Part shown: positions 52,674 through 60,509 of the stretch, piece after piece
How positions within the stretch are numbered: position 1 is the first letter of the stretch
Layout of the letters: each line of letters opens with the position of its first letter
Assembly (NCBI GenBank): GCA_002480565.1
Contig: DLCK01000002.1
Location: 1-60,509 of the forward strand
DNA length: 60,509 nt
From: Phycisphaerales bacterium UBA7800
Lineage (GTDB): Bacteria; Planctomycetota; Phycisphaerae; Phycisphaerales; Phycisphaeraceae
Direction of reading: 5' to 3'
Program-made: the position numbers and the translations under genes
The notes under the pieces: model-generated
Database searches by the model: none
Seen by the model: the letters and a program-made list of their open reading frames with translations, nothing else
What the model was told of the DNA's origin: nothing

Positions 52674-54821
52674 TCATTGAGCCCATTTTTGCCCATCAGC
52701 ATTTAAAACCACATCGCCGATCACAGCAGCTTTGATTGATAAATCACTAACACCTGTTGAATTAAGCTCAATACTCACCGACTGCTTGCCATGTCGGATC
52801 ATCAATTGCGTGATGCCGTTTTGCATGACTGACTTCTCAACCGAGACCGGCTCGGCCTGCGAACGAACCTGCGGGGCAAACACACTCACCGCAGAGAGAC
52901 TCTCAACCGGCGTGGCAGTTGCTGATTCCAATTCAAAAGCATTGCCCCACTGACCTTCATTTTTATCACTAGGAAAGTAGGAGTAGTCCAAGTGCATGAT
53001 GCCTTCGCGTTGCGTTGCCACCAGAGGCACATCCGCAAAGACCCAGCTGTCCAATTGTGTCCGTGGCTTGAGCAGTTGCCAACCCTCACTGCCCTGCTGG
53101 GTCAAGGTGGACTGCCCTTCGTCATTACCATAATGCCAATTGATACTCACCGACTCAGGGCTTGCAAGCTGCACCACATCCCAAACCACAATCAAATCCA
53201 AGTCCCGAAGGTAATACACACTCCGGCGAGCATGCTTGGGTTTTTGTCGATAACTCTGGGCTGCTTCACTGACGAGTACATCCACATTACCGACAGTCCC
53301 TGCTGCAAGGAGTTGGGCTTTGCGATCGCGTGGCTGAACGGACTGACCGATACTGACAGTATTGTGATGCTTGGTGATCAGATCATAACTCCGGCGCATT
53401 GGGCTGCGATAGCTGGCGCGACCTGGTTCAACCAATTGATACTCCCCATGAAACATCATGGCCAAGCTATTGCGATTGGGCGCATCATGGCTGTAACGCG
53501 TTCGACTGCCTGCCCCACTGCGGATGGCAATGGCAGTATCACGGTTTAAAGTCCAACCACTGCGGATCACGCCGATGCCTGTGTCATAGCCAGCAACCTT
53601 CGGCAGATACTCCGGCGAAACAGCATCGGGCATGATCTGTCCCACCAACGCAATCTTGGCAATCATGGCATAGGCATCATCCGTTGGCACATTGCCATGC
53701 AGATGCTCAAGCATCCACGTCCCCAAACCGTTACCCGTCATGAGTGCGAGCAATTGTGTTGTGAGTCGACTGGGCGCCCCGCCATGAAAATCATCATCTC
53801 CAAAGTTCAGACGCACCGCGTATCCCCGGTCATCCAAACTGTAATGCGATAGCTGCCAGGGCAACGTGCCTTTGAGTTGAGGAAGTGTCTCACAGAGACT
53901 TGTGACATGCTTGGCCCCCAAAGCCAATTGCCCCTTGGCAAAATTAACAAAGGCATAATTGAAGTAGTCGATCTGCTCACCATAACTGCCATCATCTTCG
54001 ACGAGCGTCCCCCATTGATTGAGTAAATCCAAGGCATGCTTCTTTGCCAATGAATCATCCAAGGCAATTGCAGCACACAAGGCGCCGGATGCAATGGCAG
54101 GCAGAAAGTTGTTGTGTCGCTTGATCGTCTGCAAATAACGCAACATGGGATACAGACCCTTTTGACGCAATGCAGTCTGGATCATCTCACGTTCGGACGC
54201 ATCAAAAAGATCATGCCCCCAAACCATCGCAACCGACATCCCTCGCCCAAGGATTGCAGTCTCCAATTGGCCATATGGGAAGTCCGCTGGATACTTACGC
54301 AGGGCTTTGTGCAACCAGAAGTCCATCGGCCGACGCGCGGTATCCAGGGTAATGGCTTTGAGAAATCGCCCTGCTTGCGGATCACCGGTCATTCGATAGT
54401 ACAAAGCGACATTGAGCAATCGCCCACCAAGTTTGTAGACATACCGCTGAGGCTCCACATCCTTAAGTCCGCCAAGCCCTTCATCCGCCATCATGGTTTG
54501 AACGAGTTTGACGAGCCGATCCCAACCGGCTGCAAACGCGGGATCGTCTTTGATGAGTTGGGGCAACTGGGCATAGTGTGATTGCTCAAAGTACATCCAA
54601 GTCGCCGAGGCATCGGTGCGATCCCATGCTGGCGTCGTCGCAATCGCCAGCTCATCAAGTCCGCTGACACGCGGGAAGTCCGATGACATATCACCTTCCT
54701 GCAACACCGTAGCGGGCTTGTTCATCCAAGGGAGTATTTCGGATTCAGCAGCACATCGCTGATTGACACCTAAGGCCACCACAAATCCAACCACCAGATA
54801 CCATGCAATCATTCTGTCCAT
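52674..54821 (-). CDS. Secreted heparinase II/III-like polysaccharide lyase
   Basis: This is a 715-residue protein with signal peptide MDRMIAWYLVVGFVVALGV... cleaved near CAAE. The N-terminal part is an alpha/alpha toroid: YVYKLGGRLLNVALYYRMTG, KRHNNFLPAIASGALCAAIAL near 232 and DGSYGEQIDYFNYAFVNFAKG near 278, with Asn, His and Tyr candidates for catalysis. The C-terminal beta-sandwich has RYSHDAPNRNSLAMMFHGEY near 440, matching the heparinase II/III motif with metal-binding His. The fold is shared by PL12, PL15, PL17 and PL21, acting on glycosaminoglycans or alginate by beta-elimination of uronic acids. It lies directly upstream of the LacI-GH110 series in the same direction, 186 bases apart. 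Confidence 0.78.
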   Translation of the reverse strand: MDRMIAWYLVVGFVVALGVNQRCAAESEILPWMNKPATVLQEGDMSSDFPRVSGLDELAIATTPAWDRTDASATWMYFEQSHYAQLPQLIKDDPAFAAGWDRLVKLVQTMMADEGLGGLKDVEPQRYVYKLGGRLLNVALYYRMTGDPQAGRFLKAITLDTARRPMDFWLHKALRKYPADFPYGQLETAILGRGMSVAMVWGHDLFDASEREMIQTALRQKGLYPMLRYLQTIKRHNNFLPAIASGALCAAIALDDSLAKKHALDLLNQWGTLVEDDGSYGEQIDYFNYAFVNFAKGQLALGAKHVTSLCETLPQLKGTLPWQLSHYSLDDRGYAVRLNFGDDDFHGGAPSRLTTQLLALMTGNGLGTWMLEHLHGNVPTDDAYAMIAKIALVGQIMPDAVSPEYLPKVAGYDTGIGVIRSGWTLNRDTAIAIRSGAGSRTRYSHDAPNRNSLAMMFHGEYQLVEPGRASYRSPMRRSYDLITKHHNTVSIGQSVQPRDRKAQLLAAGTVGNVDVLVSEAAQSYRQKPKHARRSVYYLRDLDLIVVWDVVQLASPESVSINWHYGNDEGQSTLTQQGSEGWQLLKPRTQLDSWVFADVPLVATQREGIMHLDYSYFPSDKNEGQWGNAFELESATATPVESLSAVSVFAPQVRSQAEPVSVEKSVMQNGITQLMIRHGKQSVSIELNSTGVSDLSIKAAVIGDVVLNADGQKWAQ

Positions 54822-55052
54822 TAACAGTCACTCCCTGTGTTAACTTTGCTATGGAAGTATAGACGGATCAACGGCATCCTCCATGTCAGCCAAACGCAGC
54901 ATTTGCACGATCCAAGTCCGATTACCATGTGATTTATTGATTAACCGTACTAATTGCAGTCATTTTGTCCATGTCGAACACATCTTTGCTGCCTAGTATT
55001 GAATATGAACCAATCTGGCTTCTCTCAAACCTTCACACGCAAGGATGCTCAG

Positions 55053-55820
55053 ATGATCCAAAATCAGCACAACCGGACTCAAACACGCCCCCTTCGTCGC
55101 AGCCCACAAATGGCGTTTACACTCATTGAGTTGCTGGTGGTGATCTCCATCATTTCATTGTTGGTTTCGATACTTTTGCCTGCCTTAGCCAGCGCCCGTA
55201 AAAACGCCCAAGCCATTGCATGTCTGAGTAATCAGCGTCAACTTTACCTTGCACAGCGAATGTATGCTGACGCCTATAACGGTTACTTTGCTCAAGCCAA
55301 AATGACCAGCAATGGCTACAACGCTACCAGTACCAAGCGATCCATCTGGTCATTTCTCACCAGTGAATTCATTGATGGCAGTCACAACGAGCTGTATTAT
55401 GATGACTTGCCGGAAGTCTATCGCTGCACGACATGGCCTCGCGCCTGGTACGATCTGGATCACTCCCGCATGGGCATCGGCATGAATGCCACGCCGATGC
55501 GCCCCGACTCCACAGCAAGTGTATTTTCATCAAGCTGGAAGCTGCCTGACGACTCAATCCAGGCCTTTCGTTTTGATGATGTATTACGCCAATCCGAAAA
55601 AATGATGATCGGTGACAGTTCGACATACTTTGTCATGCCCAAGTACATCTCAGCAAGCGTGTTTGAATGGCAACTCAATCCCCAAACCCCCACAAAACCA
55701 TGGCCCTACATCAGCAGTGATCCGACACGTCATCTGGATACCGCCAACTACATGATGTTCGACGGCCACGGCGGACGCCTTAATTATGAGCAGGCGATTT
55801 ACGCCATCGTATTCAAATAA
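55053..55820 (+). CDS. Pseudopilin-like exported protein with H-X9-DG signature (locus D, first)
   Basis: This is a 255-residue protein. The ATG at 55053 has AAGGA eight bases upstream; ATG 55005 and TTG 54954 in the same frame lack such a site. The basic leader (MIQNQHNRTQTRPLRRSPQMA) precedes FTLIELLVVISIISLLVS with Glu5 and continues ALASARKNAQAIACLSNQRQL. The C-terminal signature is exact: HLDTANYMMFDGHGG. Tandem with a second pseudopilin at 56045, followed by a LacI and a GH5-like gene on the same strand. It is divergent from the lyase gene at 54821. Confidence 0.87.
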   Translation: MIQNQHNRTQTRPLRRSPQMAFTLIELLVVISIISLLVSILLPALASARKNAQAIACLSNQRQLYLAQRMYADAYNGYFAQAKMTSNGYNATSTKRSIWSFLTSEFIDGSHNELYYDDLPEVYRCTTWPRAWYDLDHSRMGIGMNATPMRPDSTASVFSSSWKLPDDSIQAFRFDDVLRQSEKMMIGDSSTYFVMPKYISASVFEWQLNPQTPTKPWPYISSDPTRHLDTANYMMFDGHGGRLNYEQAIYAIVFK

Positions 55821-56044
55821 ACCACAACGCCCATACGACTCGGCCAACATGCGAGCTATCTTTTTGAACCATATGAAAACACAATTGAAAATTTTCTTAT
55901 ATTTTTTCACAATTCAATAGACATATGCTTTCCCCTGTATAAGATCACCATATGACTGCAAGGCTATTGTTCTCAACATCAGCCCAATGCAGCTATAAAT
56001 GCGTGAGAAGTTTGGATACCATTCGTTTATACAGGACGATGAAA
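55821..56044. other. AT-rich spacer between two pseudopilin genes
   Basis: These 224 bases contain a GAAAATTTTC palindrome at 55887-55896 within a strongly AT-rich stretch. A related palindrome, TTGAAAA-A-TTTTCAA, occurs at 56049-56063 inside the start of the next gene. They may be regulator sites, but AT-rich sequence makes chance likely. A separate promoter for the second pseudopilin is plausible. Confidence 0.35.
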
Positions 56045-56776
56045 ATGCTTGAAAAATTTTCAAAATCGAACACCCATGCTTTCACACTTATCGAGCTTTT
56101 GGTGGTCATTTCAATCATCTCTATGCTCATCGCAATCCTCCTGCCAGCTTTGGCTAAAGCACGAAAAGCTTCACAGGCAACACTGTGCATGAGCAATCTC
56201 AAGCAACTTGGCGTTGCGGTTACCATCTACACCACGGACTTTGACGAGTGGTTACCTGCTGCAACCAAAAGCGGCGGGACACCCGGCCAATGGAAGCTTG
56301 ACACCTCGCCATATATGCGACACATGACCGTCGACTGGAACACCATGCAGGATGATCCAAAATTCGGTGCTGAAGGCGGCTATGCATGCCCGGGATTCGG
56401 TGGTGTCAGCAGCGTTTGCCAATCCAGACTCGACAACGATCCGGGACTCTTCGGCGGCTTGGGCTGGACGAACAACATCAGCTATCGCGCTGACACTCAA
56501 CGCGCTCGACTCGGTGATTTTGTGGTCTTTTCCGAAAGCGCCCTGATTGGCGACACCGTCGATGTGAATCAGTATGTTGCCACCACCAGTTCCTATGCCT
56601 ACAACTACATGTATCTGTACTACAAAGGTGGTTACGACATCGACGTTCGCATCGCCAAACGTCACAGCAATGGTTTGAACCTGCTCTGGGCGGATATGCA
56701 TGTGAGTCAAAAACCCCAACAATTCATGGGCGATGGCAAGAACGGTGTTTCAGGTTGGTATTACAAGATACACTAA
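56045..56776 (+). CDS. Pseudopilin-like exported protein (locus D, second)
   Basis: This is a 243-residue protein. The ATG at 56045 is eight bases after AGGA; the ATG at 56039 is too close to it, and the frame open to 55952 is not used. Leader MLEKFSKSNTHA, then FTLIELLVVISIISMLIA with Glu5 and ALAKARKASQATLCMSNLKQLG. The C-terminal signature is degenerate: HSNGLNLLWADMH keeps H-X9-D but has Met for Gly. It ends 43 bases before the LacI start, so is in one unit with the LacI and GH5-like genes. Confidence 0.86.
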   Translation: MLEKFSKSNTHAFTLIELLVVISIISMLIAILLPALAKARKASQATLCMSNLKQLGVAVTIYTTDFDEWLPAATKSGGTPGQWKLDTSPYMRHMTVDWNTMQDDPKFGAEGGYACPGFGGVSSVCQSRLDNDPGLFGGLGWTNNISYRADTQRARLGDFVVFSESALIGDTVDVNQYVATTSSYAYNYMYLYYKGGYDIDVRIAKRHSNGLNLLWADMHVSQKPQQFMGDGKNGVSGWYYKIH

Positions 56777-56819
56777 ACAGATCAACACGGATGATCACAT
56801 TGATTCAACGGAGTTCACC

Positions 56820-57818
56820 TTGACCAACGTCAACATCAAAAACATCGCAGAACAGGCTGGCGTCTCGCTGGCTACGGTCTCGCGGGTCATCAACAACTCC
56901 GCGCGGGTGTCCGAGGAAAAAGCAAAACGTGTTCGCAAAGTTGCCTCGGGTTTGGGCTATCGCTTAAGTCCCAAGCCACCAACCAAAGCCTGTTTCCGCA
57001 CGCGCAATGTCGCATTGGTCTATGCCGGCTGGAGCATGATGGAGCTTAATGAATGGGGCTTTATGGATGGGCTCGAAGCCGTCTTTACCGAAAATGATTT
57101 GCGACTGATGCTTGTTCGGATGCCTGATGACGGGAGCCTGCCAAGCGTGTTTTCACAGAACGATTGTGATGGCATCCTGATTCTTGCGGATCTTAAAAAT
57201 GTCCCGGACTCAGCAATCAAAAGCCTCGAAGCATTCCCATGCATCCAGATGATTCATGGAAATGCCCGTCAGCAATTTGGTGATGAAGTTTTTTGCGACA
57301 ATCATTCGGTCGCCAAACTTGCCTTTGAACATCTTCAGCGCATTGGCGTTAAGCGGCCGGCTTATATTAATGTTGAACCTGGACATGACGCTTGTATTGA
57401 ACGGCAGATGTTTTTCCAATACTGCATGCAAAAGGCCGGCATCCCATGTGCAACATTTACCGCCGACCCGCAAACCGCCCTGGTCACGCCCAGCCATGTA
57501 CTGGCTCAGCAGTTGGTCGGAGAACTCGCTGCCATGAAGCAACGCCCCGATGGCCTGTTTGTGCCTGTGGATTACCAACTGCCTGATTTATACACTGCCC
57601 TTAAAGCCCAGGGCATCGAGCCGATGAAAGATATTCAGATCGTCTCTTGCGACAACTGCGAGCGACACCTGATTAAAACCGACCCCCGGCCGGTGACGAT
57701 TGATCTGCGATTACACGACCTTGGACGCTATGCTGCGCGACAATTAATCTGGCGGATTGAACATCCTCAAAGCGCCCCCGTGCGACTGTTTATTAAACCC
57801 GAAGTCATTTTCCCCTAA
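56820..57818 (+). CDS. LacI-family transcription regulator (locus D), TTG start
   Basis: This is a 332-residue protein. The TTG at 56820 has GGAG seven bases upstream and places the HTH (VNIKNIAEQAGVSLATVSRVINNS) at residues 4-27, the normal position; the open frame back to 56733 overlaps the pseudopilin. The hinge (LGYRLSPKPPT) and effector domain (VALVYAGWSMM, CDGILILADLKN, VKRPAYINVEPGH, IQIVSCDNCERH) are typical. It is encoded after, not before, the pseudopilins and 92 bases before the GH5-like gene, which it presumably controls. Confidence 0.88.
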   Translation: MTNVNIKNIAEQAGVSLATVSRVINNSARVSEEKAKRVRKVASGLGYRLSPKPPTKACFRTRNVALVYAGWSMMELNEWGFMDGLEAVFTENDLRLMLVRMPDDGSLPSVFSQNDCDGILILADLKNVPDSAIKSLEAFPCIQMIHGNARQQFGDEVFCDNHSVAKLAFEHLQRIGVKRPAYINVEPGHDACIERQMFFQYCMQKAGIPCATFTADPQTALVTPSHVLAQQLVGELAAMKQRPDGLFVPVDYQLPDLYTALKAQGIEPMKDIQIVSCDNCERHLIKTDPRPVTIDLRLHDLGRYAARQLIWRIEHPQSAPVRLFIKPEVIFP

Positions 57819-57910
57819 ACGATAGACATTCAAACACAAAAGTGAATTGGCTGACACCTGCAAGAAGGTTTAAGGCTCGGTGTGCAGTCGTAAAACGAGA
57901 AAGGTTTTTT

Positions 57911-59824
57911 ATGCGTTGGAATAAGACATTAAATCGGATCATCACTGCCTGTTGCTTGCTCATGGCTGTGTCCATCACGTACGCCAAGGACGTCTCGGAA
58001 AACGCCTTGCCGGTAGCCGATGAACTGGTGCTCTTTGCATCGGGCAATCCTCAACCTTGGGAAACGCGAACCTCGGGCGTGCATGGCGGGAAAGTCGAGC
58101 AGACTGGTACAAAATCTCACCTGCTCATCACTGCCACGCGCAAAGATTCGGGAGGTGGTATCAGCCTGCCAACTTTCCGTCGTTTTGAACCCTTGCCCTA
58201 CTTGCAGGACGTGTGCATGCGACTGGTGGTCAAGTACCGCATGATTGGAGACAGTAAACCACAGACACTCAAAGCCATGATTCAAACCATGGGGAAGAAG
58301 CAGATTTTTTCAAAGCCCCAATCAATCCATGATGCACAATCAATCGAAGACGGTTGGCAGGTCTTGCGTTTCACATTCCCCAATGACGTTGAATTGGATA
58401 CAGATGATGTGGTAGCCAACGTGAGAGTCATCGCGGATCAAGCTTGCCAGTTCCAAGTCGATCACATCGCAGTAGCCAAACTCCGCAACGTCAGTGTCCA
58501 TGTCACCAACCCGACAAGCGAGCACATTAAAACCCTTCAAATCAAGGGTAAAACGCTTTCGAAAAAGGCCAAGGTGTTTTTAAAAATCATTGATGCCACT
58601 GGCAAAAAACATCTGAAAGTTGTCGACTCAGCAAACGGCACCTACAGCCTGACATGGGATAACCCTCCCTTGACTCTTCAGAAAGAAAACACACTCACCG
58701 CACATATCAACAAAGGCAACGAGGTCATGGATCAGGCAATCGATCAAAATGTATTTGGCTATCAAACCGACACCGACCATCTTTGGCTTAAAGTCGAAGG
58801 ACGACACATTGTCACCTCCGAGTTATCCAAAGACGGCAAGCAACCGTTCATTCCTGTTGGCGTGGGCTATGCTCGGAACGTGATCATTCCTGCTCAAGAT
58901 GAAGCCGTCGCAGCGTTCTGCAAGTCCATGCATTTGAATACCATTCGCCTGCCGTTTTACCTGCGGTATTTCAATAACCGCACACACGAACCCATTGATC
59001 TGGACTACCACCTGCGGACTTTTGTTGATCCGGTAATCCAGGCAGCCAAGCGTCATGGCCTTTACGTCATTCTTGACTGCCACAGTTATTTTTCAGGCCA
59101 GGTCAATGAAGCCAAAGCTCGTCAGTCGCAAAAAAATGTCAGCCGTTGGGATGAAGATGGTGTCAACGAATGGATCAATCGCTGGGTACGTGTCGCAGAA
59201 TATTACAAGGACGAGCCCTACATTCTGGGTTATGAGTTATGCAATGAACCGCATGACATCAAGCCAGCTTTAGTGCGAGAATGGTACACCCGATGCCGTA
59301 ATGAGATTCGTAAAGTCGATCAACGCCACATCCTGTTTGTTGGCAATTATCACTGGACCCATTCGCGATCCCTTGAACCCACATGGGGAGGCTACACCGA
59401 CTCGTTTGATGCACCATACAACAACACGGTCTATGCTTTTCATGACTACCCGACGGACGATCATCCATGGATTGTGCAAAAGCACATCACTGCGTTTATG
59501 GAGAAATACAACGTGCCTGTGTTGTGTACGGAGTTTGGCGCGTCATGGTGGGATCACGATGAAACGACTTGTCGCGAGTTTCAATCCGGAGTCTTAGGCG
59601 TGTTTGCCAAGCACGACGTGGGATGGATGGTGTGGGCGTTGAAGAAAGTCGTGAACAATCCACGACATCCACATCCGTTACCCCAAAAGATTGCTGACCA
59701 ACTGCCCAAGGATCAGCGCCCAAACGATTTTGACTCTTGTGCATACAGTGATATCTGGGGACCGATTGCACGAATCATGGGCAGTCCAATGCCAGAGGTA
59801 CAGTCTGGACAAGGCGGGCAATAA
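57911..59824 (+). CDS. Secreted GH5-like glycoside hydrolase
   Basis: This is a 637-residue protein. The ATG at 57911 follows GAGAAAGG by six bases and begins a clear signal peptide (cleaved near ITYAK); the frame open to 57842 is not used. Residues 25-290 are a beta-sandwich of unknown binding function. A GH5/clan A barrel runs from about 300: MHLNTIRLPFYLRY, GLYVILDCHSYF, ILGYELCNEPHD with acid/base Glu446, and VPVLCTEFGASW with nucleophile Glu541. His and Trp near the end (WMVWALKKV) fit the substrate cleft. GH5 enzymes cut beta-linked glucans, mannans and related polymers; the subfamily is not clear. It is the last gene of locus D, ending at a bidirectional terminator. Confidence 0.85.
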   Translation: MRWNKTLNRIITACCLLMAVSITYAKDVSENALPVADELVLFASGNPQPWETRTSGVHGGKVEQTGTKSHLLITATRKDSGGGISLPTFRRFEPLPYLQDVCMRLVVKYRMIGDSKPQTLKAMIQTMGKKQIFSKPQSIHDAQSIEDGWQVLRFTFPNDVELDTDDVVANVRVIADQACQFQVDHIAVAKLRNVSVHVTNPTSEHIKTLQIKGKTLSKKAKVFLKIIDATGKKHLKVVDSANGTYSLTWDNPPLTLQKENTLTAHINKGNEVMDQAIDQNVFGYQTDTDHLWLKVEGRHIVTSELSKDGKQPFIPVGVGYARNVIIPAQDEAVAAFCKSMHLNTIRLPFYLRYFNNRTHEPIDLDYHLRTFVDPVIQAAKRHGLYVILDCHSYFSGQVNEAKARQSQKNVSRWDEDGVNEWINRWVRVAEYYKDEPYILGYELCNEPHDIKPALVREWYTRCRNEIRKVDQRHILFVGNYHWTHSRSLEPTWGGYTDSFDAPYNNTVYAFHDYPTDDHPWIVQKHITAFMEKYNVPVLCTEFGASWWDHDETTCREFQSGVLGVFAKHDVGWMVWALKKVVNNPRHPHPLPQKIADQLPKDQRPNDFDSCAYSDIWGPIARIMGSPMPEVQSGQGGQ

Positions 59825-59850
59825 TTCGCAAAAGCAAAGTGATTGATATA

Positions 59851-59885
59851 AAAAACGGGAAGCGCATGATGCGCTTCCCGTTTTA
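59851..59885. terminator. Bidirectional terminator between GH5-like gene and the sigma factor gene
   Basis: AAAACGGGAAGCGCA pairs with TGCGCTTCCCGTTTT around a TGA loop, a 15-base perfect stem with A- and T-runs. It ends both convergent genes. Confidence 0.93.
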
Positions 59886-59930
59886 CATTCGATATTCTCT
59901 GTGAAACTTCCGGGGGTTCCGGGGGAAGAT

Positions 59931-60509
59931 TTACTCAGCTTCGCCTTCCCAGTTACCGTCGAGGAAGCCTGCGAGCTTGCGGGCACGGACGGGATGCTGG
60001 AGTTTGCGGATAGCTTTTGCTTCCACCTGGCGGACACGTTCGCGGGTGACTTTGAAGATGCGCCCCACTTCTTCAAGCGTGTAGGTGTAACCATCACCAA
60101 TGCCGTAGCGGAGCTTGATGATTTCACGCTCACGATAAGTCAGCGTCTTGAGGACCTGCTCAATTCGGCCACGGAGCATTTCTGACGTTGCCGAGTCGGT
60201 GGGATTCTCTGCTTTTTCATCTTCAATGAAGTCGCCAAAGTAGCTGTCTTCGGACTCACCAACTGGACGGTCCAGTGAAATCGGGTGACGGCTGATCTTC
60301 AGCACACGTCGTGCTTCGGTGACCGGCATGCGGGCTGCTTCTGCGATTTCTTCAATCGTAGGTTCGCGGCCAAGACTTTGAAGCAGATTCTTGGCAATGT
60401 TGCGAAGCTTGCTCATGGTTTCGATCATGTGCACCGGGATACGAATCGTACGAGCATGGTCGGCAATCGCACGGGTAATGGCCTGGCGAATCCACCATGT
60501 GGCATAGGT
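59931..60509 (-). CDS. rpoD: Principal RNA polymerase sigma factor, C-terminal part (runs off right edge)
   Basis: 192 residues are visible and the frame stays open through base 60509, so the N-terminus is outside the window. Region 2 ends with TYATWWIRQAITRAIADHARTIRIPVHM, the invariant -10 binding helix of primary sigma factors. Region 3 has RNIAKNLLQSLGREPTIEEIA. Region 4 has LTYREREIIKLRYGIGDG, TLEEVGRIFKVTRERVRQVEAKAIRKL, the -35 binding helix-turn-helix. A short acidic tail (DGNWEGEAE) follows the core end. RpoD or SigA is the safe reading, since alternative sigma factors deviate in these motifs. Confidence 0.93.
   Translation of the reverse strand, partial: TYATWWIRQAITRAIADHARTIRIPVHMIETMSKLRNIAKNLLQSLGREPTIEEIAEAARMPVTEARRVLKISRHPISLDRPVGESEDSYFGDFIEDEKAENPTDSATSEMLRGRIEQVLKTLTYREREIIKLRYGIGDGYTYTLEEVGRIFKVTRERVRQVEAKAIRKLQHPVRARKLAGFLDGNWEGEAE

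Noticed and set aside
55887..56063. GAAAATTTTC and TTGAAAA-A-TTTTCAA palindromes as LacI operators of locus D
   Set aside because: They lie in very AT-rich sequence where such palindromes arise easily, and one is inside a coding region.
1..60509. CRISPR arrays, rRNA genes, integrases, prophage genes, replication origin
   Set aside because: No evenly spaced direct repeats, no rRNA-like sequence, no transposase or phage proteins and no DnaA-box cluster were seen.

Overview
The window looks like a chromosomal piece of a Planctomycetota bacterium, most likely class Phycisphaerae. This is inferred from gene families only; there is no rRNA here. The pointers are four exported pseudopilin-like proteins with the FTLIELLVVISIISLL N-terminus and the C-terminal H-X9-DG signature, several Gfo/Idh/MocA proteins, large secreted glycan-active enzymes with LamG and calcium-repeat modules, and zinc-ribbon membrane proteins. 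Housekeeping genes (rpsB-tsf, rpsP-trmD, plsY, gnd, a principal sigma factor) are interleaved with four carbohydrate loci.

Locus A (1-10333, minus strand) runs GntR/LacI-type regulator, pseudopilin, GH42-like, GH71-like, then a LamG-LamG-beta-helix protein cut by the left edge. Next to it (10415-14771) are a GH101/GH129-like cytoplasmic glycosidase, a Gfo/Idh/MocA oxidoreductase and a divergent AraC regulator. Bases 14794-22154 hold plsY, an SGNH esterase, small membrane and PDZ proteins, a phosphotransferase-fold kinase and rpsB-tsf. Bases 22331-23658 hold a zinc-ribbon membrane protein and a shortened alpha/beta hydrolase.

Locus B (23923-32986, plus strand) is LacI, pseudopilin, a giant GH2-like protein, a secreted beta-sandwich protein and two Gfo/Idh/MocA proteins. 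Bases 33007-43007 are mostly housekeeping: a REC-HisKA-HATPase-REC kinase, rpsP-trmD, an FMN reductase, a 2-hydroxyacid dehydrogenase, two convergent GT-C-like membrane proteins and gnd. A MITE-like palindromic element (43032-43191) and an M23-like protein follow.

Locus C (44567-54821, minus strand) is a heparinase II/III-like lyase, a LacI regulator and three tandem beta-helix proteins resembling GH110 alpha-galactosidases. Locus D (55053-59824, plus strand) is two pseudopilins, LacI and a GH5-like enzyme, ending against the convergent sigma-factor gene.

The most striking pattern is that three independent loci (A, B, D) combine a sugar-type transcription regulator, one or two H-X9-DG pseudopilins and secreted glycan enzymes. 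No SusC/D, TonB receptor, ABC or PTS uptake gene and no sulfatase lies nearby. The pseudopilins may therefore be substrate-specific parts of a glycan capture or secretion apparatus. That is a hypothesis. The four GH110-like helices, and the GH42-, GH2- and GH101-like enzymes, suggest galactose- or N-acetylgalactosamine-rich glycans. The GH42-like and GH2-like proteins both lack the usual acid/base glutamate.
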